Of a DNA stretch of 15,000 bases, positions 1 to 9,605 are shown in pieces. This stretch comes from Trachelipus rathkii (taxonomy: Eukaryota > Arthropoda > Malacostraca > Isopoda > Trachelipodidae). The stretch's first letter is position 1, and each line of letters begins with the position of its first letter. The DNA lies in the NCBI GenBank assembly GCA_015478945.1, contig JABUQX010099153.1, positions 1 to 15,000 on the forward strand. The letters run 5' to 3'. Under the pieces are notes generated by a model, which had not been told where the DNA came from, did not search any database, and worked only from the letters and a program-made list of their open reading frames with translations. The translations under genes and the position numbers were made by a program.

Positions 1-244
1 AACACCCACAAGGAAGGAGATTATATATATAACAGTAGTAGGTTTAAATTATATATATGTAGCTTATTATATTATATATATAATATATTTTTAGGTTCTA
101 AAAATTAGTAAGTTTATAATACATCACCTTTGAGATCATCTGCATATAATAGTATATATATATGATATTATATCGTATGTTACTCTCATTATAATTTTAT
201 ATTCTATTATCATATGTTTTTTTTATGTCAACATAATATAATAT
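1..244. other. AT-rich flank upstream of copy A
   Basis: No gene is visible. The stretch is mostly A and T with short TATATA runs. From about 120 onward it shows patchy similarity to about 10140-10238 in front of copy B (for example the shared 'CTTTGAG' and 'TATCG' words at similar spacing), so the duplicated unit probably extends a little upstream of the splice acceptor. The window edge prevents finding the true left boundary. Confidence 0.5.
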
Positions 245-260
245 TTCATTTTTCTTTCAG
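245..260 (+). promoter_or_regulatory. splice acceptor before the coding exon, copy A
   Basis: A pyrimidine-rich stretch ends in CTTTCAG (AG at 259-260). The same TTTCATTTTTCTTTCAG string occurs before copy B with AG at 10253-10254. A strong acceptor 40 bases before the first ATG implies an upstream non-coding exon that is not identified in this window. Confidence 0.6.
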
Positions 261-302
261 ACAGATAGCTAATTAAGAAATATATTGGTAGCATTTTAAT
301 GA

Positions 303-746
303 ATGGCTACGTGAAGTATGTACATTCCCCCAGATTCTTTTTGTTTTATATGTGGGTTATATATTGGCCAAAGGCAAGTATACTTTAAGATCGTGGCGCT
401 GTACCAATCCTTCCTAGGCCGTACAGTACTTTATTTTTGGAATGCTTATGGGTGGCCCAGAAGCAGTTATGGGTACGTTACAGTGATATGTGGAAGCTGG
501 CAAATTACTTTAGAAGGGCATAGCTAGAGATCTGGAAGAGTTATGCCCTTTATTATTGCCAAGAGATCTGGAGATAGCCGAAGACCTCATGATGACTGGC
601 TATCTTTTTTATGATTGAGTAACTAAGTGCTGAAAGGTAATGTGACGACGAGTAGTAACGTCCGGCAAGATATACATCATGCTTAGCATCCGTCGCCACA
701 TGGTGACGGCAGCTTACGTTGTAGCGGCTTCAACCACCAGAACATT
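303..746 (+). other. exon 1 coding remnant, copy A
   Basis: This exon starts at the ATG shared with copy B and ends at the GT donor (747-748) after CAACCACCAGAACATT, which encodes a PQPPEH-like end. The N-terminal part reads well (CFICG, then ICGSW in place of the CGSC usual in the family). The remainder is shifted between frames. Unlike copy B it has no fold-back, so it shows what the sequence around 10360 looked like before that rearrangement. Confidence 0.65.
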
Positions 747-917
747 GTAATTTTTTTATATTTTTCTTTATGATGTTATCCTGTGTTTATTGTCTTTATA
801 CTATATTAAATGTTAAAAGTTGTAATAAGTATTATGTTCTAAATTGCTGCTATGACTAAATGTCCAATCAAGTCTTTTGGTGTCGTTGGCTGAATGTATT
901 TCCTCTACACTTTGCAG
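747..917 (+). other. intron, copy A (171 bp)
   Basis: A GTAATT donor follows the PQPPEH-like exon end, and a pyrimidine-rich stretch ends in TTTGCAG (AG at 916-917). Both borders align with copy B. The length is close to the 168 bp of the copy B intron once its insertion is removed, so copy A appears to carry the ancestral intron. Confidence 0.65.
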
Positions 918-2199
918 AGTCGCAAGGTGGCTGTAACGAAGAAATGGAAGCTCTTTCATACGCAAGAACAAGCATCGGAACATCACTTTAGCAAGCCTCG
1001 CAGAATGAACTAATTACATTTGATCAGGGATTTCAATCTCACAAGTCCGGACTGAACTGTTAACATCAAGGCTGAAGTGAAGGCGGAATCTACATATGGA
1101 CGATTAGCGGGGCATGTTATACTGAAACGACATGAGGATGTTTGAAATTTACTATCATGTTAATCTGGCGGACTGTGCTTTTGAAAAGATGTGAATGGCT
1201 TGTTTACTACATTTTGAATACTCATTTTGGAGCAAATATCCATCCAGATGGTGGCGTGCTCAATATATGTTTGTGTGGGTAATGTCTAAGTAAAGCAAGT
1301 GATAAGCAACATTAATCTAGAACACTCAGTACTGAGAAAGGAACCTCGATAATCGTTAAACGAACGTCTTGACAAAATACGTTATGCTGATTTTCAGTTG
1401 GATGGTTTGTGGTGACTTCAAGATGCTTGCCTTCTTGTTTGGTTTGCAAGAGGGATACACAGAGTAGCAGAGCTGATGATTAACATTATAGGAAATTCAG
1501 CGGCCACACAAGATGAACTGTAGCAAGGAATTAAACATGTTCTCAAGAAAGTAGCGCGTTAGCGCGAGTCGAAATAAAGTTTTATGTAAACACATAATTA
1601 TTGAACTTGGATAGCTATAATTACTCTCACATTTTGAGAAGGTGTTAGATCTATCCAGGTCAAGCAATTTCATAACTATTTCAAATACTTCTAAAACTTC
1701 TGATGGTAATGATCAAGGTGTGGCATACTTTATTGCGACTTCCAAATACAACGTAATGTTTGCTGTTGTTAGAAACTTGAAAGTAGCGTGAAGAATGTTG
1801 AAGAGGAATCTTGGTGTGGGGCTAATTCTTGATGTAGTTTCGTAGATTCGCTCGGAAATCACAAAAAATCTTCTACAATCAGATGGTAGCCAAAGCTTAT
1901 TGTAAAACTTCCAAGGAAGCCCGAGTTGTTCGTATGTCCCTAAATGTACATTTCTTAATTCACGACGCCTAGAATTGCTTGCTGTCGACAATACTTACGG
2001 TGAGGTTGAGAGACAGCATGGCGAAAATTTCATTCAGGACATCGAGATTGGAAAGAAGCACCAAGGGCGATGGGAACTCACCATGATGGGAGACTACTAC
2101 ATATGAAAGTATAAAAGTCTTCATTCTGAGAATCTCGGTCGCAAAGTACTCTTTAATTTCAAGAATAGTATTATCATCAAAGCATTTACAACGTCATAA

Positions 2200-3270
2200 T
2201 GTTATTGTCCTTTTTTTAATATTTGTATTACTTTCTTCAAATATAACTGATAAAGGAAAACATATTCAGACATTGATTCATATCCTCATTACATTATTAT
2301 AAATATTTCGACGGCTAACAGGTCTTGCCACCAGAGAAATCCGGCTGAGTATATTACGTATCATATCTCGACAAAACTATTCAATGATAGCATAAACCTA
2401 TATGATTTTTGAACCTGGCAGCAAAAAAATACCTTTAAAATATCAATATATTATAAAAATATGTTGGGATTTGTGTTTTTAATTGGAAGAATTTATGTGA
2501 AATCATTATCATTTGAAGACAATTTTCTAGAAATATGCTTTAATTGGTTGATGAATTTCACTATTTGTGCAATATAGGGATTTGTGTTTCTAATTTCTAG
2601 TTGGATAATTATATAAATACTATTTAAACGTAACTTAAATCTTTCAATGTTTATTTTTTCATTAAATCAGGTTTTGTGTGCGTTGATTGCTTCGTTTGTT
2701 TCATTGTAAATGAGATTGCGAAATCGAATTTGGATTTTTGGGCAATGTTATTAAAAACTACGGGCAATTTATATACACTTAGGCTGACAGGTTCTAATTT
2801 AATAATTGAATAAGGCTCTTTTCAAGGCATATTGGCTCTATGCATTTTGACAATCCATTTTGTTCTTTCGCACGCCCCATCAAAAATGAAGCAGAACAAG
2901 AAGACATCTAAATGTACAAGTATTAGAACTACATTGGGGGCAAAACCAGTCCCCTTTTATAAGTTGTTTAAAAACGAGTCGGCTCTTGACGATGTGAACG
3001 TCGCCAGTTAAAAAGATCAACTGAACAGCAGCAATGTTAAATCTGTATGGGCATATTGGACACTCTCATCAATCTGTAATAAAGTTTAGTAATCATAAAA
3101 GTTTCATATAGGGCTGACTCAATTTCAGGTTTTAGTCCTTTCTTAATTAATTTTTTCATTACAAGAATTTTCTAATTTTGCTTATTTAATCAGCTAAATT
3201 TCAAATAAGGTATTTAACTAAAATTTTTTTATGGCGATCTTATCATTTGATTCCAAGCTGATAATATTTT
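2200..3270 (+). repeat. 3' flank of copy A, duplicated in copy B
   Basis: No coding potential is seen. The sequence aligns in segments with 13220-14330: the run after the stop (GTTATTGTC), the 'ATATCTCGA' segment, and best the last 300 bases, which include TTAAATCTGTATGGG and CATCAATCTGTAATAAAG. Similarity is interrupted by indels and by diverged AT-rich stretches. It may hold the 3'-untranslated region of the ancestral gene plus flanking DNA. Confidence 0.65.
3078..3083 (+). promoter_or_regulatory. possible poly(A) signal, copy A
   Basis: This AATAAA lies in a block conserved between the copies (14142-14147 in copy B). At about 880 bases past the stop it would imply a long 3'-untranslated region. 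AATAAA is common in AT-rich DNA, so only its position in the best-conserved flank supports it. Confidence 0.35.
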
Positions 3271-3284
3271 ACAAGGGAGCATAA
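3271..3284 (+). repeat. left target-site duplication of retroelement
   Basis: ACAAGGGAGCATAA is repeated exactly at 5174-5187. Copy B has one related version (ACAGGGAGGCTAA, ending at 14340), which is the expected empty site. A looser match extends left (ATTCCAAGCT at 3250-3259 against ATTCAAGCT at 5145-5153), so the duplication may be longer and partly diverged. Confidence 0.6.
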
Positions 3285-3565
3285 CACTTTTCCTCAAATG
3301 CTGGAAGCGTGCTTTTATTCGGCCAATCCGCAAAAAAGGTAGCCGCTCTGATCGCTCTAACTATCGGCCTATTAGCTCTCACCTGTATGGTATCTAAAAT
3401 CTTTGAAACTCTCGGCTTAACTCTCATTTTCCGATCAGATAGATCTGCTTCCTTCCTTTCAGATCGTCAGTATCGGCTTTCGACGTTCGAGATCAACTGG
3501 TGATATCGCTTTCTATCTCACTGATCTATGGTCGTCTGCCCTCAAGGATCATCGGTGAGTCTTGT

Positions 3566-3567
<2 letters not shown>

Positions 3568-3600
<33 letters not shown>
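3568..3600 (+). repeat. 33-base G homopolymer
   Basis: There are 33 uninterrupted G residues between TCTTGTGAGG-like codons and TTAGCG. Joining the two sides gives plausible contiguous reverse transcriptase sequence just before motif A, so the tract is extra relative to the element. It is either a real expansion or an artefact of sequencing or assembly. Confidence 0.9.
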
Positions 3601-3603
<3 letters not shown>

Positions 3604-4460
3604 GCGTTAATTCTCTAAGCTTTTGACAGGGTATGGCATGCGGCGCTACTCTCTAAGCTCTCCTTCCTTTGATTTCTCCTTCGCTTTCTTACTCTTGTCT
3701 AAGGTTTTCTTTCAGAGTCGTTCGCATTTCAGTCTTGTTGATGAGCACCTCTTCCTCGCTTTCTTATTCAATTGTGGTGTTCCTCAAGGTTCTGTTTATC
3801 TCCAACTTTATTCCTACTTTGCATCAACGATCTTCTTAGGCTGCACTTCTAAACTCTGTTAGCTCTTATGCCGATGACTCAACTCTCCATTCTCCACTCA
3901 TTTTACATTGTGGCTCCGCTCGTTTATATCTCTGAGTTGGCCTCTCGTCCTACAGCTTTCCTGATTCAATTCTTGGGCGCGATCTCTGGTCGGAATTCTC
4001 AGTGCGGGGGTACACGCGTAATCTTGTTGAAGTTCAACTCTTTGAACAACTCAACTGCCTCATCATCTTCCGCTCTAAATACTGCGCAACTTTCGCTATT
4101 CGCCTTTGACGGCTCTAATGTCTTATGTGTAGTAAGCAACATAAACATTCTAGGATAACATAAATAGTGAATTGTCTTGGAGACGTCACAGCATCAGCAT
4201 CGGTTGCTAAAATGGCCTCAAAAGCTGGGAATTCTTGTTCGATTGCGTGAATTTTTTTCTTAAAGTGCGCAGATGCTCCAGTTATATAAAGGTCTTTATT
4301 CGCCCCTGTATATGGAGTACTGTTCCAGCATTTGGGGTGGATCCGGTTCCACCCTCCTTTTGGATAGAGTTGAGCTAAGGCTAAGAGGCTTATAAATGTC
4401 CCATACTTTCTGACCTCCTTGACCCTCTTTCTCTGTGGCGTCGTGACGGTCGGTGCCCGT

Positions 4461-4491
<31 letters not shown>

Positions 4492-4519
4492 CTACACCCA
4501 CAAAAAAAAAAAAAAAACC

Positions 4520-4574
<55 letters not shown>

Positions 4575-4691
4575 ACCAAAAAAAAAAAAAAAAAAAAAAA
4601 AAATCAAAAAAGAGAAAAAAAAAAAAAAAAAAAAAAAAACCATACCAAACAACCACCCAAAAAAACAAAAACACAGCCACACAAAAAAAAA
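4461..4691 (+). repeat. A-rich tract inside the retroelement
   Basis: About 230 bases consist almost only of A, broken by scattered C, a few G and a few T (for example ACTACACCCACA and CCATACCAAACAACCACCC). It sits after the last recognisable reverse transcriptase codons, so it could be an internal poly(A), the tail of a second inserted element, or unreliable consensus. Long poly-Lys and poly-Phe open frames here are by-products. Confidence 0.8.
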
Positions 4692-5117
4692 ACGAAAGGA
4701 GGTTTCGTCGCCAAAGTATTAACGCGGCAGGTGTCGAGAGAATTTCGACCTCATCGCTTCCTCCTCCACTGGGTCAAACCCTCGTGTTAATACAAGAGGT
4801 GGGCCTTGCTCTCTCATGAATATTGTGTGCTGAATATTAGGAGACTCAAGGATCCGCGTTACGGAAGCGCCGCAATTCAACGCAGCCAAATCACCATTTA
4901 GCAAGCCATCCATTCGTTTTTTTTATTTTCCCCGCTATATTTCTTTATCTTCCTCCTATTTTTTACTCCCGCTTCTGCGGCCACCTGAGGGAATTGCGTA
5001 GGCAAGGGGACAGGTGGGTTTACTTTCCATTTATTTAATCTTTTTCTTTATGTCATTTTTTTTATTTTTTTTTTATTGTTTATTTTTTTTTTGCCGGCCT
5101 CCTTTTGAAAAGGGGGT
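4692..5117 (+). other. retroelement 3' part or second inserted fragment
   Basis: Base composition is richer in G and C than the neighbouring DNA at 4692-5010, then T-rich (5038-5093), ending in CCTTTTGAAAAGG, a short self-complementary stretch. I could not align its translation with confidence to the C-terminal end of a reverse transcriptase on either strand. A 64-codon open frame on the minus strand (4719-4913) has no recognised relatives. It most likely belongs to the 3' portion of the same element, because it lies between the two target-site copies. Confidence 0.4.
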
Positions 5118-5173
5118 ATTCAAGCTTATAGTTTTACACTTTTAATTCAAGCTAATAGTATAAATAGACCAAA
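5118..5173 (+). repeat. repeated target-flank fragments
   Basis: ATTCAAGCT occurs twice here (5118-5126 and 5145-5153), each followed by different AT-rich sequence. Copy B has ATTCAAGCT once (about 14318) directly before its empty site. The double occurrence suggests a complex insertion junction. Confidence 0.4.
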
Positions 5174-5187
5174 ACAAGGGAGCATAA
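5174..5187 (+). repeat. right target-site duplication of retroelement
   Basis: This is an exact 14-base match to 3271-3284. From here rightward copy A resumes colinear similarity with copy B (GTGGCTTGTCCTGCAGGAA against ATAGCTTGTCCTGCAGGAA). Confidence 0.6.
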
Positions 5188-5189
5188 GA

Positions 5190-5334
5190 GTGGCTTGTCC
5201 TGCAGGAACCATCGAACAGTGGCGTGTCCTGCAGAAAGCACATAACAGTTTCGTATCCTGCAGCAAATATCAAACAGTGGCGTATCCTGCAGCAAGCATC
5301 GAACAGTGGCTTGTCCTGCAGCAAGCATAGAATT
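5190..5334 (+). repeat. 29-bp minisatellite, copy A (about 5 units)
   Basis: Units begin at 5190, 5219, 5248, 5277 and 5306, exactly 29 bases apart, with substitutions but no indels. The core is GTGGCKTGTCCTGCAG followed by CAAGCATCGAACA. The fifth unit diverges at its end into AATTTTACAGGATTAA, which copy B shares. The array has no unique spacers, so it is not a CRISPR array. The minus-strand open frame here is just the repeat translated. Confidence 0.9.
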
Positions 5335-5463
5335 TTACAGGATTAAGCCAGTGAAGTTTCCTCACCATACCCGGGTATTAAAAATTGAAGTCACAAAGAT
5401 AAGTGTTAGCATTAGTAATTTTCTAAGTATTTAGATACTGAATCGTGATATAGAATATCAAGA
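5335..5463 (+). repeat. conserved segment between minisatellite and AAT array, copy A
   Basis: This segment aligns closely with 14458-14580: CAGGATTAA, CCTCACCATACCCGGGTATTAAAAATTGAAGTCACAAAGATAA and GTTAGCATTAGTAATTT all have near-identical counterparts. No coding sequence is seen. It is among the best-preserved parts of the duplication. Confidence 0.75.
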
Positions 5464-6193
<730 letters not shown>

Positions 6194-6310
6194 CAGAGGG
6201 ATTAATTCATAGTAAAACAACAAACCCTTTGTTGAATCTTTATTAAAAAAAAGTTTGAAAGTATATTTTATTTTTAATTATTATTTTTTGTTGGTTTTAT
6301 ATTTTATTAT
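6194..6310. other. AT-rich spacer
   Basis: Ordinary AT-rich sequence with an A run and several T runs. No gene or RNA is recognised. Confidence 0.5.
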
Positions 6311-6490
6311 CCCTACCTTTCCCATATCTAGCCTCTTGGCCGCCGAATCCCTGCACTCCTCCTCCCCTCTACATAACCTCACTACCCTCCTTCTACGCAT
6401 TTCCTCCATTCGCCTCCTCTAACGCATAATCCTCCGCCTACCATATTGTCTCTCTACATAATCCTCCTCTACGATATCCTCCTACCCTCA
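6311..6490 (+). repeat. pyrimidine-rich degenerate tandem repeat
   Basis: This is a block of mostly C and T with almost no G, built from loose repeats of a CTACATAATCCTCCTC-like word (ctctacataacctcac, cttctacgcatttcctcc, ctctaacgcataatcctcc, ctctacataatcctcc, ctctacgatatcctcc), each about 20-30 bases long. The strand bias stands out from the AT-rich surroundings. No coding frame is convincing. Confidence 0.6.
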
Positions 6491-6630
6491 TAGGGCTATC
6501 GCACCTAATCCAATTGCAATTGAGGATCTGGCTTCAGCGGTTCAGCTCTGGCAGGAAGTCGTGCATTAGTGCGAGAACGGCTAGCCAACAAGCACCACCA
6601 TGAAAAACCTGAAGACAGCAAAATAAATAA
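6491..6630 (+). other. balanced-composition fragment, possible retroelement 3' end
   Basis: The GC content is clearly higher than in the flanks. One frame stays open for about 25 codons (PNPIAIEDLASAVQLW, about 6512-6560) before a stop. It ends in GCAAAATAAATAAATATATA, passing straight into a TA array. An AAAT-type tail grading into a microsatellite is common at 3' ends of non-LTR elements and SINEs, but I recognise no family. Confidence 0.3.
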
Positions 6631-6663
<33 letters not shown>

Positions 6664-6770
6664 AGTAACTATATATATATTATAATATAAGATATATATT
6701 ATATATATAGTAATATATATATATATATTATTATATATTATATTATATATTTATAATATATTATATATAT
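6631..6770 (+). repeat. (TA)n array
   Basis: About 140 bases of TA dinucleotides with ATTA and AATA breaks and a few other interruptions (GTAACTA, AAGATA). Confidence 0.95.
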
Positions 6771-7385
6771 TAGACACTTGTAGTGTCGATTGTCTGTTCG
6801 TGCGAATTGGATGATATTTTTAGAAGGGAATTTTGTAAAAATTGAGTTTTTATAAAACCTTAAAACATGATGAGTCTAAAGCGGCAACAACAATAAACTG
6901 TATAACGGTGTACCTAAAAAATACTTCCTCAAAGTGAGAGGGATCTCAAGAGTCAAAAAAGGGAGCAGATTTGAAGTGATTTGATAGAATGGACTTCAAA
7001 TATCTTCAACAGAAATTTCATAGCATTTGAAGAGGCAAGATGAGACGGGTTGTATAATAAAATTTAGGATTAGGGCAAATCCTAAACCTAAATTCTAAAA
7101 TAATAAAGATTTTGCCGCAATCGAGCAAATGCAGAATATGGAATGATTTGAAAAGACTGATGTAAGATAGCAGAGTGTAAGCAAAAATCATTTTGTTTGT
7201 AAGGAAGCCTTCTTTACTCGATCTTCACGAGAGGTACCCAGCCACTCAGAGTTCCGTTCTGTATACGCTCAAATTCACCTTAATAGAAGTAATGAAGTAT
7301 TTTTTATAATTATGCGAGATTCTTCTCCCCTTCTCCATTATCATAAAAGGTTGCATGTTTCAAGATTATTGTAATAATATAACTT
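6771..7385. other. non-repetitive AT-rich spacer
   Basis: No open frame of note and no recognised repeat family. The only distinct structure is a hairpin with TTAGG words at 7061-7094, listed separately. It has no visible counterpart elsewhere in the window. Confidence 0.5.
7061..7094 (+). repeat. inverted repeat with TTAGG/CCTAA words
   Basis: Arms of 14 bases (7061-7074 and 7081-7094) pair at 13 of 14 positions around a 6-base loop, GCAAAT. The left arm reads AATTTAGGATTAGG, holding two TTAGG words; the right holds two CCTAA words. Confidence 0.75.
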
Positions 7386-7459
7386 GCTACTACTACTACT
7401 ACTATACTAGACTATACTACTATACTACTACTTAGCTCCATACTAACTAACTAACTAAT
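7386..7459 (+). repeat. (CTA)n followed by (CTAA)n
   Basis: CTA triplets with small TA interruptions run to about 7431, then after a short break four CTAA units lead straight into an AAT array. Confidence 0.85.
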
Positions 7460-7460
7460 A

Positions 7461-7497
<37 letters not shown>

Positions 7498-7720
7498 TAA
7501 TAATAATAATATATAATAATAATAACAATAATAATAATATTCTAAAACAAATAATATAATAATAATAATATAATAATATAATAGTAATAATAATAATAAT
7601 AGTAATAATAATAATATATAATAATAATAATAATAATAAGTAATATATAATTAATATAATGAAAATAATATAATTAATAAATCTAAGAACATGCATGAAT
7701 AATCAATAATATAATTAATT
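7460..7720 (+). repeat. (AAT)n array between the copies
   Basis: AAT/TAA units are fairly regular to about 7640 and degenerate afterward. This third AAT array is not next to a minisatellite, unlike those of copies A and B. Confidence 0.9.
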
Positions 7721-7833
7721 TACACCTCCATGATTGAGATTATTAACTTTTCAAATAAAATAAATAGACAAAAAAAAACTGGCATATTATGATACATACC
7801 ACACGCACACTAACAGACACAACACACAATACT
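7721..7833. other. spacer with a CA-rich stretch
   Basis: AT-rich sequence ending in a loose CA-rich segment (ACACGCACACTAACAGACAC and following). No gene is seen. Confidence 0.5.
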
Positions 7834-7881
7834 GATATATATATAAATATAATAATATAAATATATATATATTATGCGAAG

Positions 7882-7913
<32 letters not shown>

Positions 7914-8340
7914 TATATATAATATATATATTACCTTTCTATATAACCAGAATATATATATACATATATATATATATAATATACAGGCTATATATACTTA
8001 TGGTATCATTTATTATAATATATAATATATATTATATATATATTATATATATATATATTATTATAATATTATATATTAATTTAATAATTTATTTATATAT
8101 ATATATATATATAATAATAGCTAGTATTATATATATATATATATAATATATATATATATTATATATATTTATATATATTATTATATATAGTATAATATAT
8201 ATATTATATATATCTATATATATAATATATATATTATAATAGTAATATTTATATATATATAATAATATATATATATATATATATATATCATATCTATATA
8301 ATATATTATATATATAATATTATATATATATACATATATC

Positions 8341-8379
<39 letters not shown>
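7834..8379 (+). repeat. long (TA)n array
   Basis: About 545 bases are dominated by TA with frequent ATTA/AATA steps and rare other words (GCGAAG, ACCAG, GGTATC). The repeated switches between TA and AT phase make the whole array self-complementary. The poly-Tyr/Ile open frame at 7874-8146 is a by-product. Confidence 0.95.
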
Positions 8380-8382
<3 letters not shown>

Positions 8383-9150
8383 AAATGCAATACTAGAAGA
8401 ATTTAAACTTACTAGCTTCATGATTATTTTTTTAAAATCTCTGTAATAACTGAATAGGACAAACTGTGGTTAGAAATACTGAAAAAATAATAGCTTGTCT
8501 TGATCAAAATCTTTCTCCTTTATATATCAAGTCATAAAATTTATAAATTATAATAGGATCGTGCTCGGAATATTATTATTATTATTTTTATCCTAATACC
8601 TGTCAATGGGTTTTCCTCTTTAGAAGTTTTATTTACTTTATTTAATTTTGTTTACTCTATTTAGTTTGTTACTGAATTAAGAGAGCAAATTCATTGTCAG
8701 ACCTTGAATTTTTTTCCTCTTTTTTTTATGTTTCTGATGAAATAAATGATAAATTGTATTTAGAAAAGGGAAGATAATATAAAATATTTGTTTTTGTTGT
8801 AAAAATAACTAATATTTTCATTAAAACTGTAATAAAAGAAAATATTCAATTAATTTTCTTTAAAACGATAATTATGAATAATTTTTAATTAAATTTTTAC
8901 AGGAATAATGCTAAAAATAGAAATAATATTTCTATTTTTTTCTCATATATTTAGTAAACCATAATGACTGTTGGATACTGCCTTTCTTTCGGCGCAGTTA
9001 ACAAACAAAGTTAACAGAATTTGAAACTAAAATTTTCAAAGAAATACTGCATAATATTGGCAAGTAATTAACATCTTTAATTATTTTAAGGTAAATTATA
9101 TATATCGGCGCCGATCATTTGGTCTCGTTTTCTATGTCATATTTTCCTAG
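8380..9150. other. AT-rich non-coding DNA
   Basis: No open frame, RNA gene or repeat family is recognised. Contains short (ATT)n around 8572-8586 and T runs. Confidence 0.5.
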
Positions 9151-9390
9151 CGGCTTGAAGAAATTCTTACTAGTCGGTCCAGTAATAAATCTGTTGACCA
9201 ATTTGTGCATCCTATCGAAATTTTCGTGAATGAACTTATTTGCCGTTTTGTAGAATTACTTTCATCAAAACTCATTGCAAAGTTTTTACTGAACTCTTTG
9301 ACTCAGAATGAATCAAGTTTCAATGTATCATTGATTTATGTTTTAGAATCATTATTGATGAAAATTGAAATTAAAATAATTAGTTTCTGA
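9151..9390 (+). other. candidate exon or decayed coding fragment, unknown
   Basis: An 80-codon open stretch begins right after TTTTCCTAG (9142-9150), which resembles a splice acceptor, and ends at TGA (9388-9390). It starts RLEEILTSRSSNKSVDQ and continues rich in Leu, Ile and Ser. There is no ATG near its left end, so it would be an internal or terminal exon if real. Eighty codons without a stop is longer than expected at this AT content but not decisive. I recognise no domain. Confidence 0.25.
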
Positions 9391-9605
9391 GATAATTTTC
9401 ATTTCCGAAAAGCAACAGTGACTACACAATAAAACAAGATTTCAAGATAATTTTGTTTATTTTAGATTTTTAACTTTTTATCAGTCAATTTTATTCCCTG
9501 ATTTCAATTTCAAATATGTAATCAGTGTTTCTGTATCATTGACCGTTACAAAAATACATCAAAACTCTTGATTAGTATGAAGTGGCAGGAGTGCTGGGAG
9601 TTACT
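9391..9605. other. AT-rich spacer
   Basis: No gene or repeat is recognised in this short stretch. Confidence 0.4.

Larger units (their letters stand above)
261..2199 (+). pseudogene. Cys-rich multi-copy invertebrate family, decayed copy A
   Basis: This is a degenerate two-exon gene whose function is unknown. The start ATG at 303 is followed by an in-frame TGA (312-314). The frame then reopens at 318-527 with PDSFCFICG (a CxxC pair), a degraded middle, and ICGSW..TLEG. Exon 2 keeps traces of the blocks seen more clearly in copy B: 'GDFKMLAFLFGLQ', and near the end 'QHGENFIQDIE', 'HQGRWELTMMGDYY' (2017-2100) before TAA at 2197-2199. From memory these match a family common in arthropods, cephalopods and cnidarians, where CxxC pairs suggest zinc binding. 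Many indels and stops separate the blocks, so no protein can be made. About 28 bp at the start of exon 2 are missing relative to copy B. The open frame on the other strand at 1713-1991 is a shadow. Confidence 0.75.
3285..5173 (+). mobile_element. 5'-truncated non-LTR retrotransposon, disrupted
   Basis: This is the remnant of a reverse transcriptase gene that copied element RNA into the target site. Conserved blocks appear in order but in different frames: a 'CWKRAFI' region near 3300, NYRPI (3359-3373), LSDRQY (about 3450), AFDRVWHA (3619-3642, motif A with its Asp), GVPQGS (3776-3793), the catalytic YADD box (3867-3878), and MEYCSSIWGGSG in the thumb/C-terminal region (from 4312). The endonuclease domain and all upstream sequence are missing, as expected for 5' truncation. 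The order and wording fit the Jockey/CR1 group of non-LTR elements, but the clade is not certain. It is broken by frameshifts, a G run and an A-rich tract. It is absent from copy B, so it inserted after the duplication. The 3' end is unclear, somewhere between about 5100 and 5145. Confidence 0.8.

Noticed and set aside
1713..1991. Minus-strand 92-codon open frame within copy A
   Set aside because: It lies opposite the plus-strand pseudogene remnants, which match the family, so it is an antisense shadow.
4296..4790. Open frames giving poly-Lys (plus) and poly-Phe (minus) proteins
   Set aside because: They arise from the A-rich tract read in several frames and have no independent coding features.
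5142..5324. Cys-rich repetitive minus-strand protein over the minisatellite
   Set aside because: The repetition comes from the 29-base repeat read through three frames.
5190..5334. CRISPR-like array of 29-base repeats
   Set aside because: The units are back to back with no unique spacers, and the setting is eukaryotic.
6491..6630. tRNA-derived SINE promoter (a GGTTCAG word resembling a B box)
   Set aside because: No matching A box at proper spacing and only a partial B-box match.
7451..8146. Ile/Tyr-rich frames that look like membrane segments
   Set aside because: They are translations of AAT and TA arrays.
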